Assembly (NCBI RefSeq): GCF_007830595.1
Contig: NZ_VLLD01000003.1
Direction: 5' to 3' (one strand)
From: Treponema_B putidum
GTDB lineage: Bacteria; Spirochaetota; Spirochaetia; Treponematales; Treponemataceae
Length of the DNA: 64,000 bases
This document shows positions 42,321-51,563 of this stretch, one piece after another. Below the pieces are notes generated by a model, which ran no database searches, had not been told where the DNA came from, and saw only the letters and a program-made list of their open reading frames with translations. How positions within the stretch are numbered: position 1 is the first letter of the stretch; every line of letters begins with the position of its first letter. Made by a program: the position numbers and the translations under genes.

Positions 42321-43096
42321 TGAGCCCTCAATTTAAAAACCTAAAAAAAACACTTGATGCTCTTGTAGTAAAATACGAAAAACCGGCCTTTATACCTGCC
42401 GATCCTATAAGTATTCCGCACCGTTTTTCTAAAAAAGAAGACATAGAAATTTCAGGCTTTTTTGTTTCTATTTTTGCATGGGGAAATAGAACCGCCATCT
42501 TAAAAAGTGCGGATAAACTGATGGCTCTCTTACAAAATCAGCCTCACGCATTTTTAACTCAAAGCACACCGGCTCAACTAAAAATAATAAACACTTTTTA
42601 TCACCGCACACTAAACGGAGAAGACAGTCTCGCCATAGCAAAGGCTATAAGACGCATTTATTTATCGGGTTCGAATTTTGAAGAATTATTTAAAACTAAA
42701 AATCAGGATGAGCCTTTGATAATCAGGATGAGCCGATTTAGAAAAGAATTTATCAAAAACATGGATCCGCATAATACAAAGCATATAGCCGATATGGAAG
42801 GCGGTTCTGCAGCAAAAAGACTGAACATGTTTTTACGCTGGATGGTAAGGTCTAAGGATAAGGGGGTCGATTTCGGTTTATGGAAAAGCGTTAAACCGTC
42901 TGAGCTCTATCTCCCTTTGGATGTTCACTGTGCCCGAAGAGGAAGAGCTCTAGGCCTTTTAACCCGCAAACAAAACGATCGCAAAGCCGTAGAAGAAATA
43001 ACGGAACGCCTTAAAGAATTTTGTCCCGACGATCCTGCAAAATACGACTTTGCTCTTTTTGCCCCCGAAGTCGAAAAGGCCTTAGCAGAAAGATAA
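42320..43096 (+). CDS. TIGR02757 family protein
   Basis: 258 residues. The family pattern is clear: DPISIPHRFSKKEDIEISGFFVSIFAWGNRTAILKSADKL, RMNMFLRWMVR-type stretch (KRLNMFLRWMVRSKD) and LYLPLDVHCARRGRALGLLTRKQND, then CPDDPAKYDFALF. The last two parts resemble a helix-hairpin-helix base-excision glycosylase, so a DNA-repair role is possible. It shares the A of the upstream TAATG with the preceding gene, so translation is coupled. Confidence 0.88.
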   Translation: MSPQFKNLKKTLDALVVKYEKPAFIPADPISIPHRFSKKEDIEISGFFVSIFAWGNRTAILKSADKLMALLQNQPHAFLTQSTPAQLKIINTFYHRTLNGEDSLAIAKAIRRIYLSGSNFEELFKTKNQDEPLIIRMSRFRKEFIKNMDPHNTKHIADMEGGSAAKRLNMFLRWMVRSKDKGVDFGLWKSVKPSELYLPLDVHCARRGRALGLLTRKQNDRKAVEEITERLKEFCPDDPAKYDFALFAPEVEKALAER

Positions 43097-43101
43097 GAGT
43101 T

Positions 43102-44019
43102 TTATCTCCACAGGAATTCGGGATAGTAGCCTTCTTTTACCTTATTTTCAAGCTCTTTTTTAACAATTTCTCTGTCTTCGGGATAGGTCATTCCGAACCA
43201 TCTTTCGGTGGTAGTATAAACCTTAACCTTTCCTAAACCCTTTTTCATCATTGCCCCGACACCTTCAGGCAAAAGACATTCGGCTTTTTCGCTTTCTGCA
43301 TATTTATGGATAAAGTCTTTAAAATACTCATTCATAAAATCGAAAATTTTAGGAGAGAAGCCGAATAGGTTCATCGAGACGGTTTCCTTACCTGAAAATT
43401 CAATGTTCTTTCCCTCATGTTCGGAAATAATCTTTTCGACTGAACCTTCTTTTTTGTATGCAATATCCTTGTGTTCGGTTATTCCGATAAGGTAACCGTT
43501 TCCTACTTGGCAGACACCTCTCGAAACTGAACCGGATCGGCTCAATGTTTTATCCAAGATATAACCGACCATAGCGTGTTCCGTAGAATCGTTCGTTAGG
43601 GTTGAAAGATGGGTTGCTATCGTTTTATAAGCGGAGCGGCCGTAGTAGTCATCGGCATTTATAACGGCAAAGGGTTCATTTATCTTTAACTCCGCAGACA
43701 AAATAGCATGAGCTGTTCCCCAAGGTTTTTTCCGGTTAACAGCCCTTTTTATCTGCTCATCGGTTAAAAAACCGTCCATAGATTGGAATACATAATCGGC
43801 ATTACAATTGCGTGCAATCCTATTAAAAAAACGCTCTCTAAAATCGTTTTCAATATCTTCCCTAATTATAAAGACAACCTTTCCAAAGCCGTTATTCATA
43901 GCGTCATAAACGGCATAGTCCAATAAGGTTTCATCATGCCTGCCGACAGCAGCTATTTGTTTTACTCCTCCATATCGGCTGCCCATTCCGGCAGCCAGAA
44001 CCAAAAGAGTTGGTTTCAT
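43102..44019 (-). CDS. Sugar-nucleotide-type nucleotidyltransferase
   Basis: 305 residues from ATG 44019-44017 (AGGAGG seven bases before it). N-terminal Rossmann-like NTP_transferase domain with LLVLAAGMGSRYGGVKQIAAVG, the G-x-G-x-R and Lys pattern for NTP binding, and AVINADDYYGRSAY with the metal-binding Asp. The C-terminal ~100 residues are a family-specific part. Related proteins are annotated as MobA-like or glucose-1-phosphate thymidylyltransferase-like. The substrate is not known. Convergent with the preceding gene. Confidence 0.85.
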   Translation of the reverse strand: MKPTLLVLAAGMGSRYGGVKQIAAVGRHDETLLDYAVYDAMNNGFGKVVFIIREDIENDFRERFFNRIARNCNADYVFQSMDGFLTDEQIKRAVNRKKPWGTAHAILSAELKINEPFAVINADDYYGRSAYKTIATHLSTLTNDSTEHAMVGYILDKTLSRSGSVSRGVCQVGNGYLIGITEHKDIAYKKEGSVEKIISEHEGKNIEFSGKETVSMNLFGFSPKIFDFMNEYFKDFIHKYAESEKAECLLPEGVGAMMKKGLGKVKVYTTTERWFGMTYPEDREIVKKELENKVKEGYYPEFLWR

Positions 44020-44120
44020 AAATAAACCTCCTAGAAATAAAGTTAGGTTAAAATCCAACCTAAGCCATCATATCACATAATCGGAATAAATAAAAGACAT
44101 TCTCAAATTTTCCCCAAAGG

Positions 44121-44150
44121 TTGACATTATTATCAAAAAAATACTAAAAT
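44121..44150 (+). promoter_or_regulatory. Sigma-70 promoter of fabH
   Basis: TTGACA (44121-44126), 18 bases, TAAAAT (44145-44150). Leader of about 24 bases with GCGAGAA before ATG 44181. Consistent with the start of the fatty-acid synthesis locus. Confidence 0.6.
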
Positions 44151-44180
44151 AGCCTCCATAAAATTATAAGCGAGAAAACT

Positions 44181-45116
44181 ATGGCTATTATAATAAAAAC
44201 AACGGGGAAGGCTATCCCAAAAAGGATAATGCACAACAGCGATTTTCCCGCTTCCTTAGATACTTCTGATGAATGGATCAGAAGCCACACAGGGATAGGA
44301 AGCCGCTACATAGCTTCCCAAGAAGACACAAGTGCATCCCTCGGTGCCGAGGCCTGTAAGCAGGTCTTGGCAAATGAAAATCTAAATCCTCAGGATATAG
44401 ACTTAATTATCTGTGCCACAGCCACGTCAGAATACCAAGGCTTTCCGTCGAATGCCTGTCTTATCCAAAAAGAACTTGGTGCAAAAAATGCGGCATGTTT
44501 TGACCTGTCGGCAGCATGTTCAGGCTTTTTATACGCAATAGATACGGCAGCAGCCCTCATGGAAAGGCACGGCCGGCGTTATGCCCTTGTCTGCGGCACC
44601 GAGGTTTTAAGCAAAATAATCGATTGGCAAGACCGTTCTACCTGCGTACTATTCGGAGACGGGGCCGGGGCAGCCCTCCTTGAAAACACCTTTGATAATT
44701 CAAAGAGGGGCATAGGCTCGGTAATTTTAGGTTCTGACGGAACAGGTTATGAAGCTCTTTATATGGCAGACCATCTAAAAATGAATGGAAGAACCGTCTA
44801 CAATTTTGCAGTCGGCGTTATAACCGAAACCGTAAAAAGCCTTCTTCAAAAAGAAAACATCAATATGGAAGATGTAGACTTGGTTGTATGCCACCAAGCC
44901 AATAAACGCATTTTAGAAGCCGCCGCAAAAAGACTTAACACCGATATGAGCAAATTCGCATGTAATATGGAAAACTACGGAAACACTTCGGCCGCCTCCA
45001 TTCCGATAACCCTCGATGATTTGAGGCTTCAAGGAAAATTGACTGAAGGAACAACAATAATTACGGCAGGCTTTGGGGCCGGGCTCACATGGGGCGGTGC
45101 CGTAATAAGATTTTAG
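44181..45116 (+). CDS. fabH: 3-oxoacyl-ACP synthase III FabH
   Basis: Condenses acetyl-CoA with malonyl-ACP to start fatty-acid synthesis. 311 residues. Catalytic triad visible: Cys in DLSAACSGFLYAID, His in VVCHQANKRIL and Asn in NYGNTSAASIP. GDGAGAALLE is typical. ATPKRIMHNSDF-like N-terminus (GKAIPKRIMHNSDFPAS, LDTSDEWIRSHTGIGSRYIA). First gene of the locus, 13 bases before fabD. Confidence 0.97.
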   Translation: MAIIIKTTGKAIPKRIMHNSDFPASLDTSDEWIRSHTGIGSRYIASQEDTSASLGAEACKQVLANENLNPQDIDLIICATATSEYQGFPSNACLIQKELGAKNAACFDLSAACSGFLYAIDTAAALMERHGRRYALVCGTEVLSKIIDWQDRSTCVLFGDGAGAALLENTFDNSKRGIGSVILGSDGTGYEALYMADHLKMNGRTVYNFAVGVITETVKSLLQKENINMEDVDLVVCHQANKRILEAAAKRLNTDMSKFACNMENYGNTSAASIPITLDDLRLQGKLTEGTTIITAGFGAGLTWGGAVIRF

Positions 45117-45129
45117 TAAAGAGAGGACT

Positions 45130-46107
45130 ATGATGAACAGTATATTTTTATTTTCGGGGCAGGGAGCCCAATTTAAGGGTATGGCTCAAGATATTGTTGA
45201 TGAATACGGAGCTGCAAAGGACCTAATCAAAAAAATCAGCGATATAACCGGAGAGGATATCGATACCCTTTTACGGCACACCGAAAACGAAGAGCTTTCA
45301 AGGAGCGATAAGAGCCAGTTGGCTATAATTGCGGTTGAGACGGCTATTCTTGCCGTTTTAAAAGAAAAAGGAATAAACCCATCAGCCGTTGCAGGTTTCA
45401 GTCTGGGTGAGTTTTCAGCCCTCTATGCTTCCGGTATTTTAAGCTTTGAAGATATGATACGCATCGTACAAAAACGAGGGGCTATTATGCAGGCAGCCTG
45501 CGATAAGATTGCAGCAAAGGCAACGGAGGGCTCCGGTGCCCTGGGTATGTCGGCTATTTTAAAACTTGAGCCCGAAAAGGTTCTGGAGCTATTAAAGCCC
45601 CATTCCGATCCCAAAAGCGGAATAGTTTTTGCCGCCAATATGAATAGTCCCGTTCAAACCGTTATTTCGGGAACGGCTGAGGGCTTAAGCCTTGCAGAAG
45701 ACTTGTGCAAGGAAGCCGGAGCAAAAAGGTGTGTCCGCCTTGCGGTTGCAGGCCCCTTCCACTCACCCCTAATGGAAGAAGCGGCAAAAGAATTTGAAGA
45801 GGTCTTAAAAAGCTTCGACTTTAAAGCCCCTCAAATCCCTGTATTTTCAAACGTTACGGGCAAGCAAGTAAAATCGGGAGAAGAAGCAAAAGCAAACGCA
45901 GTCCTTCACCTTACTCATCCCGTCCTATGGACGAGCGAAGAAAGGGAAATCGCTTCTTTAAGCGGAAGCTTAAAACCCTGCCGCCTCTTGGAAGTAGGCC
46001 CGGGAAACACCCTGTGCAATCTTTGGAGAGACAGCGGTTTTGCATCGGATGAACTCGCATGTTCACCGACAGGAACTTTGGAACAGCTAAATAAGATTAT
46101 CGAATAG
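45130..46107 (+). CDS. fabD: Malonyl-CoA-ACP transacylase FabD
   Basis: Transfers malonate from CoA to acyl carrier protein. 325 residues (the second ATG at 45133 is better spaced from GAGAGG and may be the true start). FLFSGQGAQFKGMAQDI, catalytic Ser in GFSLGEFSALYASG, catalytic His in AGPFHSPLM, FSNVTGKQV and EVGPGNTLCNL. It ends 50 bases before the toxin-antitoxin pair. Confidence 0.96.
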   Translation: MMNSIFLFSGQGAQFKGMAQDIVDEYGAAKDLIKKISDITGEDIDTLLRHTENEELSRSDKSQLAIIAVETAILAVLKEKGINPSAVAGFSLGEFSALYASGILSFEDMIRIVQKRGAIMQAACDKIAAKATEGSGALGMSAILKLEPEKVLELLKPHSDPKSGIVFAANMNSPVQTVISGTAEGLSLAEDLCKEAGAKRCVRLAVAGPFHSPLMEEAAKEFEEVLKSFDFKAPQIPVFSNVTGKQVKSGEEAKANAVLHLTHPVLWTSEEREIASLSGSLKPCRLLEVGPGNTLCNLWRDSGFASDELACSPTGTLEQLNKIIE

Positions 46108-46163
46108 AAACGGAATATGCGGTTTATAAACAAACAGCTTGAAAAAATTTAAAGGAGATGTCT

Positions 46164-46379
46164 ATGTCGGAACTTGCTTTTGAACAACTTTCAGCACAAG
46201 TTGATATGCTTTCCTATACGGAAAGAATTAGGCTGCTTGATAAAATAGTTAAGACTTTACACAAACCTGTAAAAACTCATAAAAGGGAAGATTCAGACTT
46301 TAACGCTGCCTTTGGATTATGGAAGGACAGAAACATTTCAGTTGAAGAGATAAGAAATAAGGCATGGGGACGTTCTTAA
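46164..46379 (+). CDS. Antitoxin of VapBC-like pair
   Basis: 71 residues from ATG 46164, six bases after AAAGGAG (ATG 46158 abuts that sequence). Starts MSELAFEQLSAQVDMLSYTE with the short SYTERIRLLDKIVKTL helix, as in small antitoxins paired with PIN-domain toxins. It would repress its own operon and neutralise the toxin. The stop overlaps the toxin start (TAATG). Confidence 0.75.
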   Translation: MSELAFEQLSAQVDMLSYTERIRLLDKIVKTLHKPVKTHKREDSDFNAAFGLWKDRNISVEEIRNKAWGRS

Positions 46380-46750
46380 TGCTTTACCTTTGTGATACTT
46401 GTATTCTGATAGACTACCTTCGAGGGAAACTTGAGGCTCAGCAAAAACTTCAACAAGACAGAGAGCAAGGTTTGGGGATGTCTTCCGTTACTTATATGGA
46501 GTTAATGGTTGGGGCTTTGAACAAGCGTGAAGCCGGTATTATAAAAAAGGCTTTTTCGGATTTTGAGATTGTGGAAATTTCTGAAACAATTTCTATAAAG
46601 GCAAAGCACCTGATTGAAAAGTATACTAAAAGTCATGGACTTTTGATTCCTGATGCTTTGATTGCCTCTACGGCATTAGAGTTGGGATTGCCGTTGTATA
46701 CTACAAATATCAAAGACTTTCGGTTTATTACCGATTTAATTTTGGCATAG
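46379..46750 (+). CDS. vapC: PIN-domain toxin VapC
   Basis: Ribonuclease toxin. 123 residues from ATG 46379 (upstream in-frame extension lies within the antitoxin gene). Acidic catalytic residues are in place: YLCDTCILIDYL (first Asp), TYMELMVGA (Glu), LLIPDALIASTALELGLPLYTTNIKDF (Asp cluster). Pairs with the antitoxin through a one-base overlap. It is inserted between fabD and fabG. Confidence 0.9.
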   Translation: MLYLCDTCILIDYLRGKLEAQQKLQQDREQGLGMSSVTYMELMVGALNKREAGIIKKAFSDFEIVEISETISIKAKHLIEKYTKSHGLLIPDALIASTALELGLPLYTTNIKDFRFITDLILA

Positions 46751-46839
46751 ATTAAAATGTAAAACGATTTTATCTATAGAGTTTTGTGAGAAAGAATTTT
46801 TTGCTAAAGCACAAAACATCGTAATTAATGGAGGTATGA

Positions 46840-47583
46840 ATGTTATTAAAAGGAAAAAAGGCATTGGTAACAGGCTCTTCGAGAGGAATCGGAAAAGAGG
46901 TTGTTAGAAGATTCATTGAAGAGGGAGCCGAAGTTTGGGGCTTATGTACAAAACCTTCTGCAAGCAAGGCGGAAATGGAGGCTTTTGCAAAAGAAAAAGG
47001 AAGCGTATTTCATGAAATATACGCCGACTGTGGCAATGTGGAAGGCCTTACCGAAACGGTAAAAAAAGCCCTCGAAGAATCGGGCGGCTTTGATGTACTT
47101 GTAAACAACGCAGGTATTACAAGAGACGGCCTTTCATTTAGGATGAAGCTTTCCGACTGGGAAGATGTTTTACGCGTAAACTTAACAGGCGTTTTTGTCG
47201 CCTCGCAAATTGTTTCTTCCGATATGATTAGAAAAAGAGCCGGATCGATTATCAATATGACAAGTATCGTAGGCCTTCACGGTCAAGGCGGACAGGTAAA
47301 CTATTCCGCAAGCAAGGCAGGCCTCATAGGTTTTACAAAGAGCCTTGCAAAAGAAACGGCAGGAAGAGGAGTACGCGTAAACGCCATCGCCCCCGGCTAT
47401 ATTGAAACCGATATGACCGCCGCCGTAAACGAAGAAATGCGGAAGGCATGGGTCGAGGGAATCCCCTTAAAAAGAGCCGGACAGCCCCTAGACATAGCAA
47501 ATGCCGCAGTCTTTTTGGCTTCGGACTTATCGCTTTATATAACCGCCCAAGTCCTAGGTGTCGACGGCGGACTGGGAGCATAG
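46840..47583 (+). CDS. fabG: 3-oxoacyl-ACP reductase FabG
   Basis: NADPH-dependent reduction of beta-ketoacyl-ACP. 247 residues. SDR signatures: GSSRGIGKEVV (cofactor), NNAGITRDGLSFRMK, catalytic Ser in INMTSIVGLHGQ, YSASKAGLIGFTKSLAKE (Tyr and Lys), NAIAPGYIETDMT. Length and motifs match FabG throughout. GGAGG lies before the ATG. Separated from fabD by the toxin-antitoxin cassette. Confidence 0.96.
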   Translation: MLLKGKKALVTGSSRGIGKEVVRRFIEEGAEVWGLCTKPSASKAEMEAFAKEKGSVFHEIYADCGNVEGLTETVKKALEESGGFDVLVNNAGITRDGLSFRMKLSDWEDVLRVNLTGVFVASQIVSSDMIRKRAGSIINMTSIVGLHGQGGQVNYSASKAGLIGFTKSLAKETAGRGVRVNAIAPGYIETDMTAAVNEEMRKAWVEGIPLKRAGQPLDIANAAVFLASDLSLYITAQVLGVDGGLGA

Positions 47584-47708
47584 GCTATTTGCCGGTCTAC
47601 CTGCATAAGGGTTGACCGGCTAAATAATGTTAAGCGGACTATGCCGCGGACGAGCTCGGTTTATAGAGTAATAGTATAAAAATCAAAAATAGAGTATAAT
47701 TAATTCAC

Positions 47709-49544
47709 ATGAATAACTTGAAAACAGCTTTTGCAAAAAAAGATATTCAAAATAGATTTAATATTTCTCTTGCCACTGTAAACAATTGGATAAAAACCGG
47801 TGTAATTCCATCGCCTAAAGACGGATATTATACAAAAGATGTATATTCAGCCTTGATAACTTCTATTGAAACAAGTACAAATAGACTACAATCAAGAGCC
47901 AATCGCTCATATCAAAATTCTTCAGATCTTATATTTTTAGGAATCAAAGATAAAAAACGAAAAGAACTTCTTGTAAAACTTATTGAGGAGTTTGAAAACA
48001 GTAATCTCTCTATTCCGGAAGCAGTCGCTTGCCTAGGAAAACAAATTCTTATAAACAATAATTTATACGATAAAAACTCAGAAATTTTTACAAAAATAAA
48101 TAGTATTTATAACGGTAAAAATATTTTCCAAAATTTTCATATAGAAAATAAGAATGATGATATTTTAGGTGCTTTTTATCAATCAGTGCAAAGCATTGCC
48201 TGTAAATCAAAGGATGGTTCATTTTACACGCCTGCTGAACTTCTTACTTCAATCGAAATTCCATTGAAAGCAAAAGTGTTAGACCCTTGCTGCGGAAGCG
48301 GAAGCATTTTAATCAATACACTCACAAAGCAGCATAATCCATCAAATATTTTTGCCTTTGATATTGATGAAACCGCTCTGTTAATCTGTTATATCAATCT
48401 TGTTATATTTTTTGAAGATGCATTTATTTCTCCTCATATTGAACGGCATGATTTAATTTTTACGGATACAAATAATTTGTTCAACCAGAATAAGGAAAAA
48501 TATGATTTTATTGTTACAAATCCGCCGTGGGGAAGTAAACTCTCAAAAGAACAGAAAGATTTTTTGTTAAATACTTATCCGCTTTTAGATACAACAGAAG
48601 TTTTCAGCATCGCTTTATATAATTCGATGCAAAAATTATCTGAAAAAGGTGAATTAAATTTCTTCCTTCCTGAATCCATATTAAATGTTTCAACTCATAA
48701 GAATATTCGAAAATTTTTATTAAACTCTGATCGAAATATAGATATTCTACCATTGGGAATAGCATTTAAAGGAGTCCAATCAGAATGTGTGCTTTTAAAG
48801 CTTTCTGAAATTGTAAAAGGTAGTATCAAAATTACTGTTAAAAAAGAAAAAACGAACAAACTCAATATAAATAATATTTCTGCACCGGATTATTTTATAT
48901 CTTATAATATTTCTGAAAATGATGATAAAATTTTAAATAAGATTTATTCTGAATATTCCGTGAAACTTCCCACCAATACGAAATTTGCTTTAGGTATTGT
49001 AACAGGAAATAATAAAAAATATGTTCACAAAATCAAAGGTAAAAATGAAGAAGCTGTGTTTCGAGGAAAAGATATATTACCGTATAAATTAAAATCACCG
49101 GAAACTTTTATAAGTTTTACTCCTGAGATATTTCAACAGGTTGCACCCGTAGAAATGTACCGTACTAAAAAAATTGTTTATAAATTTATTTCCGACAAAA
49201 TTACCTGTGCATTGGATAAAAATAATTTAGTTTTAAACAGTGCCAATGTTATTATATCTAATAATTATCCCATGGAAATCTTAGTTTGTTTGTTCAACAG
49301 CCCAATCTATTCTTTTATCTATCAGAAAAAATTTAAATCAAAAAAAGTATTAAAACAACACTTTCAAGATTTTCCATTACCTATATTAAACAATGATCTA
49401 ATTAAATTATTTTATGATGTATATGCAGACATATTGGCAGGTATAAAGAAACAGGAACATGCCGATAAAATCATTTGTTCCTATTTTAAAATATCAGAGA
49501 CCGAATACAATTACATTAAGGAGAGTGTTTATGGAAACACTTGA
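47709..49544 (+). CDS. N6-adenine DNA methyltransferase with N-terminal HTH
   Basis: Modification subunit of a restriction system. 611 residues. The N-terminal ~50 residues form a MerR/excisionase-like helix-turn-helix (KKDIQNRFNISLATVNNWIK). Motif I is LDPCCGSGSILI, a further SAM-site stretch is FAFDIDETALLICYINL, and motif IV is FIVTNPPWGSK (NPPW, gamma/N6-adenine class). The C-terminal ~200 residues resemble the TaqI-type specificity domain (FRGKDILPYKLKSPETFISF...TKKIVYKFISDKI). TATAAT ends 8 bases before the ATG and no Shine-Dalgarno sequence is seen. The recognition sequence cannot be read. Confidence 0.9.
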   Translation: MNNLKTAFAKKDIQNRFNISLATVNNWIKTGVIPSPKDGYYTKDVYSALITSIETSTNRLQSRANRSYQNSSDLIFLGIKDKKRKELLVKLIEEFENSNLSIPEAVACLGKQILINNNLYDKNSEIFTKINSIYNGKNIFQNFHIENKNDDILGAFYQSVQSIACKSKDGSFYTPAELLTSIEIPLKAKVLDPCCGSGSILINTLTKQHNPSNIFAFDIDETALLICYINLVIFFEDAFISPHIERHDLIFTDTNNLFNQNKEKYDFIVTNPPWGSKLSKEQKDFLLNTYPLLDTTEVFSIALYNSMQKLSEKGELNFFLPESILNVSTHKNIRKFLLNSDRNIDILPLGIAFKGVQSECVLLKLSEIVKGSIKITVKKEKTNKLNINNISAPDYFISYNISENDDKILNKIYSEYSVKLPTNTKFALGIVTGNNKKYVHKIKGKNEEAVFRGKDILPYKLKSPETFISFTPEIFQQVAPVEMYRTKKIVYKFISDKITCALDKNNLVLNSANVIISNNYPMEILVCLFNSPIYSFIYQKKFKSKKVLKQHFQDFPLPILNNDLIKLFYDVYADILAGIKKQEHADKIICSYFKISETEYNYIKESVYGNT

Positions 49545-50283
49545 AAATGAATTGGAACTCTTGATTTCAAAAGTCAAAAACGCTGATAATTTTTGCTCTG
49601 AAATTGAAAACATTCAAAATGTATATCCGTTCAATAAATACGAGTACATTATAACAAAACTCGTTGAAGAAAAGATTCTTTCTTATGATGATTATCTTGA
49701 ACTAAGAAATGATTACATCAATAGAAACTTATATCTATATGTTTTTGAAATTTCTGCACCTAGAGGTTTCGGAGATACATGGGGATTTAGTCATTTACTT
49801 GCCGTAGAGCCTGAATTAAAACGGCCTTCAAAGAAAATTGATTTGACTTATAAAGGTCAGTATGATTTGTATTTACCGTACATGGGTAAGAGTATAAAAA
49901 TTGAAGTAAAAGGTTCTCGTGCTGTAGATAGAAATAGACCTAATGAGCCTTTGTATATGAAAGCACTTTCTTCTAATTCGACAAAAGATTTTCTTATGAA
50001 TTTTCAACAAGTAAAACCGACTTGTTGTGATGTCATGCTTTGGTTTGCTGTTTATAGAGATTGTGTTAAATATTGGGTTTTGAAAAATACAGATATATAT
50101 GATTTGAATTTTTCACCCCAGCATAGAAATGCCGAAACTGCAACTAGAAAAGAAGATTACAAAAAAACCGATATTTACGAAGGACAAGTAATGATTACTC
50201 GTGAAAATATTGATTCTATACAGAAATTTCAAGTCGAAGGTCGAGCATTAAGACAAGCAATAATTGAAAAATATGAAGAATAA
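49531..50283 (+). CDS. Probable type II restriction endonuclease
   Basis: 250 residues from ATG 49531, preceded by AAGGAG and overlapping the methyltransferase by 14 bases. The middle part holds a PD-(D/E)XK nuclease core: GQYDLYLPYMGKSIKIEVKGSRAVDR, giving D...ExK. The N-terminal half is helical, and TCCDVMLWFAVYRDCVKYWVL follows the core. Pairing with the methyltransferase makes restriction the likely function. No named family is recognised by eye. Confidence 0.75.
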   Translation: METLENELELLISKVKNADNFCSEIENIQNVYPFNKYEYIITKLVEEKILSYDDYLELRNDYINRNLYLYVFEISAPRGFGDTWGFSHLLAVEPELKRPSKKIDLTYKGQYDLYLPYMGKSIKIEVKGSRAVDRNRPNEPLYMKALSSNSTKDFLMNFQQVKPTCCDVMLWFAVYRDCVKYWVLKNTDIYDLNFSPQHRNAETATRKEDYKKTDIYEGQVMITRENIDSIQKFQVEGRALRQAIIEKYEE

Positions 50284-50361
50284 TCGATAATAGTAAATTC
50301 AAATAATTGGCATATGATTTTTTTATAAAATATTATATACTATGAGGAATGGAGGTATGAT

Positions 50362-51555
50362 ATGATTGTAAAACCTATGGTTAGGAACAATATTTGTCTA
50401 AACGCCCATCCGCAAGGATGCAAAAAAGGCGTTGAGGATCAAATAGAGTACACAAAAAAGAGAATTACTGCTGATGTAAAAGACGGAGCAAAGGCTCCTA
50501 AAAATGTGCTGGTACTCGGCTGCTCGAATGGTTACGGACTTGCAAGCCGAATAACGGCAGCATTCGGCTATGGAGCTGCCACTATCGGCGTTTCCTTTGA
50601 AAAGGCCGGAAGCGAAACAAAGTACGGCACACCCGGCTGGTACAATAATTTGGCCTTTGACGAGGCGGCAAAAAGGGAAGGTCTTTATTCCGTAACTATA
50701 GACGGAGATGCCTTTTCCGATGAAATCAAAGCACAAGTAATCGAAGAAGCCAAAAAGAAAGGAATTAAATTCGATCTTATAGTTTACAGCTTGGCAAGCC
50801 CCGTGCGCACCGATCCCGATACAGGCGTTATGTACAAATCCGTACTCAAGCCCTTCGGCAAAACCTTTACCGGCAAAACGCTCGACCCGTTTACCGGCGA
50901 GCTGAAGGAAATTTCGGCGGAGCCCGCGAACGAAGAAGAAGCTGCCGCCACGGTTAAGGTTATGGGCGGCGAAGATTGGGAACGCTGGATAAAGCAGCTT
51001 TCAAAAGAAGGTCTTTTAGAAAAAGGCTGCATTACCCTAGCCTATTCGTACATTGGCCCGGAAGCCACGCAGGCCCTCTACCGAAAGGGCACCATAGGAA
51101 AGGCTAAAGAACACCTTGAAGCAACAGCCCACCGCCTAAACAAGGAAAACCCGTCAATACGGGCATTCGTTTCGGTGAACAAGGGCTTGGTAACAAGGGC
51201 AAGTGCGGTAATCCCCGTAATTCCCCTATATCTCGCTTCCTTGTTTAAGGTTATGAAAGAAAAAGGAAACCACGAGGGCTGTATCGAGCAGATTACCCGT
51301 CTTTATGCCGAAAGACTCTACCGCAAAGACGGCACAATCCCCGTCGATGAAGAAAATAGAATCCGTATCGATGACTGGGAGCTTGAAGAAGACGTTCAAA
51401 AGGCGGTTTCAGCTTTAATGGAAAAGGTAACCGGCGAAAACGCCGAAAGCCTAACCGACCTTGCAGGTTACCGCCACGATTTTTTAGCCTCAAACGGCTT
51501 TGATGTCGAAGGCATCAACTACGATGCCGACGTAGAAAGGTTCGACAGGATTTAA
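50362..51555 (+). CDS. fabV: Trans-2-enoyl-CoA/ACP reductase (FabV/TER)
   Basis: NADH-dependent reduction of the enoyl double bond, last step of the elongation cycle; the T. denticola enzyme converts crotonyl-CoA to butyryl-CoA. 397 residues. MIVKPMVRNNICLNAHPQGC, cofactor site VLGCSNGYGLASRI, VYSLASPVRTDP, catalytic YSYIGPEATQALYRKGTIGKAK with Tyr and Lys separated by the FabV-type eight residues. It differs from my memory of T. denticola TER at only a handful of positions. GGAGG lies before the ATG. It follows the restriction cassette. Confidence 0.97.
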   Translation: MIVKPMVRNNICLNAHPQGCKKGVEDQIEYTKKRITADVKDGAKAPKNVLVLGCSNGYGLASRITAAFGYGAATIGVSFEKAGSETKYGTPGWYNNLAFDEAAKREGLYSVTIDGDAFSDEIKAQVIEEAKKKGIKFDLIVYSLASPVRTDPDTGVMYKSVLKPFGKTFTGKTLDPFTGELKEISAEPANEEEAAATVKVMGGEDWERWIKQLSKEGLLEKGCITLAYSYIGPEATQALYRKGTIGKAKEHLEATAHRLNKENPSIRAFVSVNKGLVTRASAVIPVIPLYLASLFKVMKEKGNHEGCIEQITRLYAERLYRKDGTIPVDEENRIRIDDWELEEDVQKAVSALMEKVTGENAESLTDLAGYRHDFLASNGFDVEGINYDADVERFDRI

Positions 51556-51563
51556 TTGAGGTA

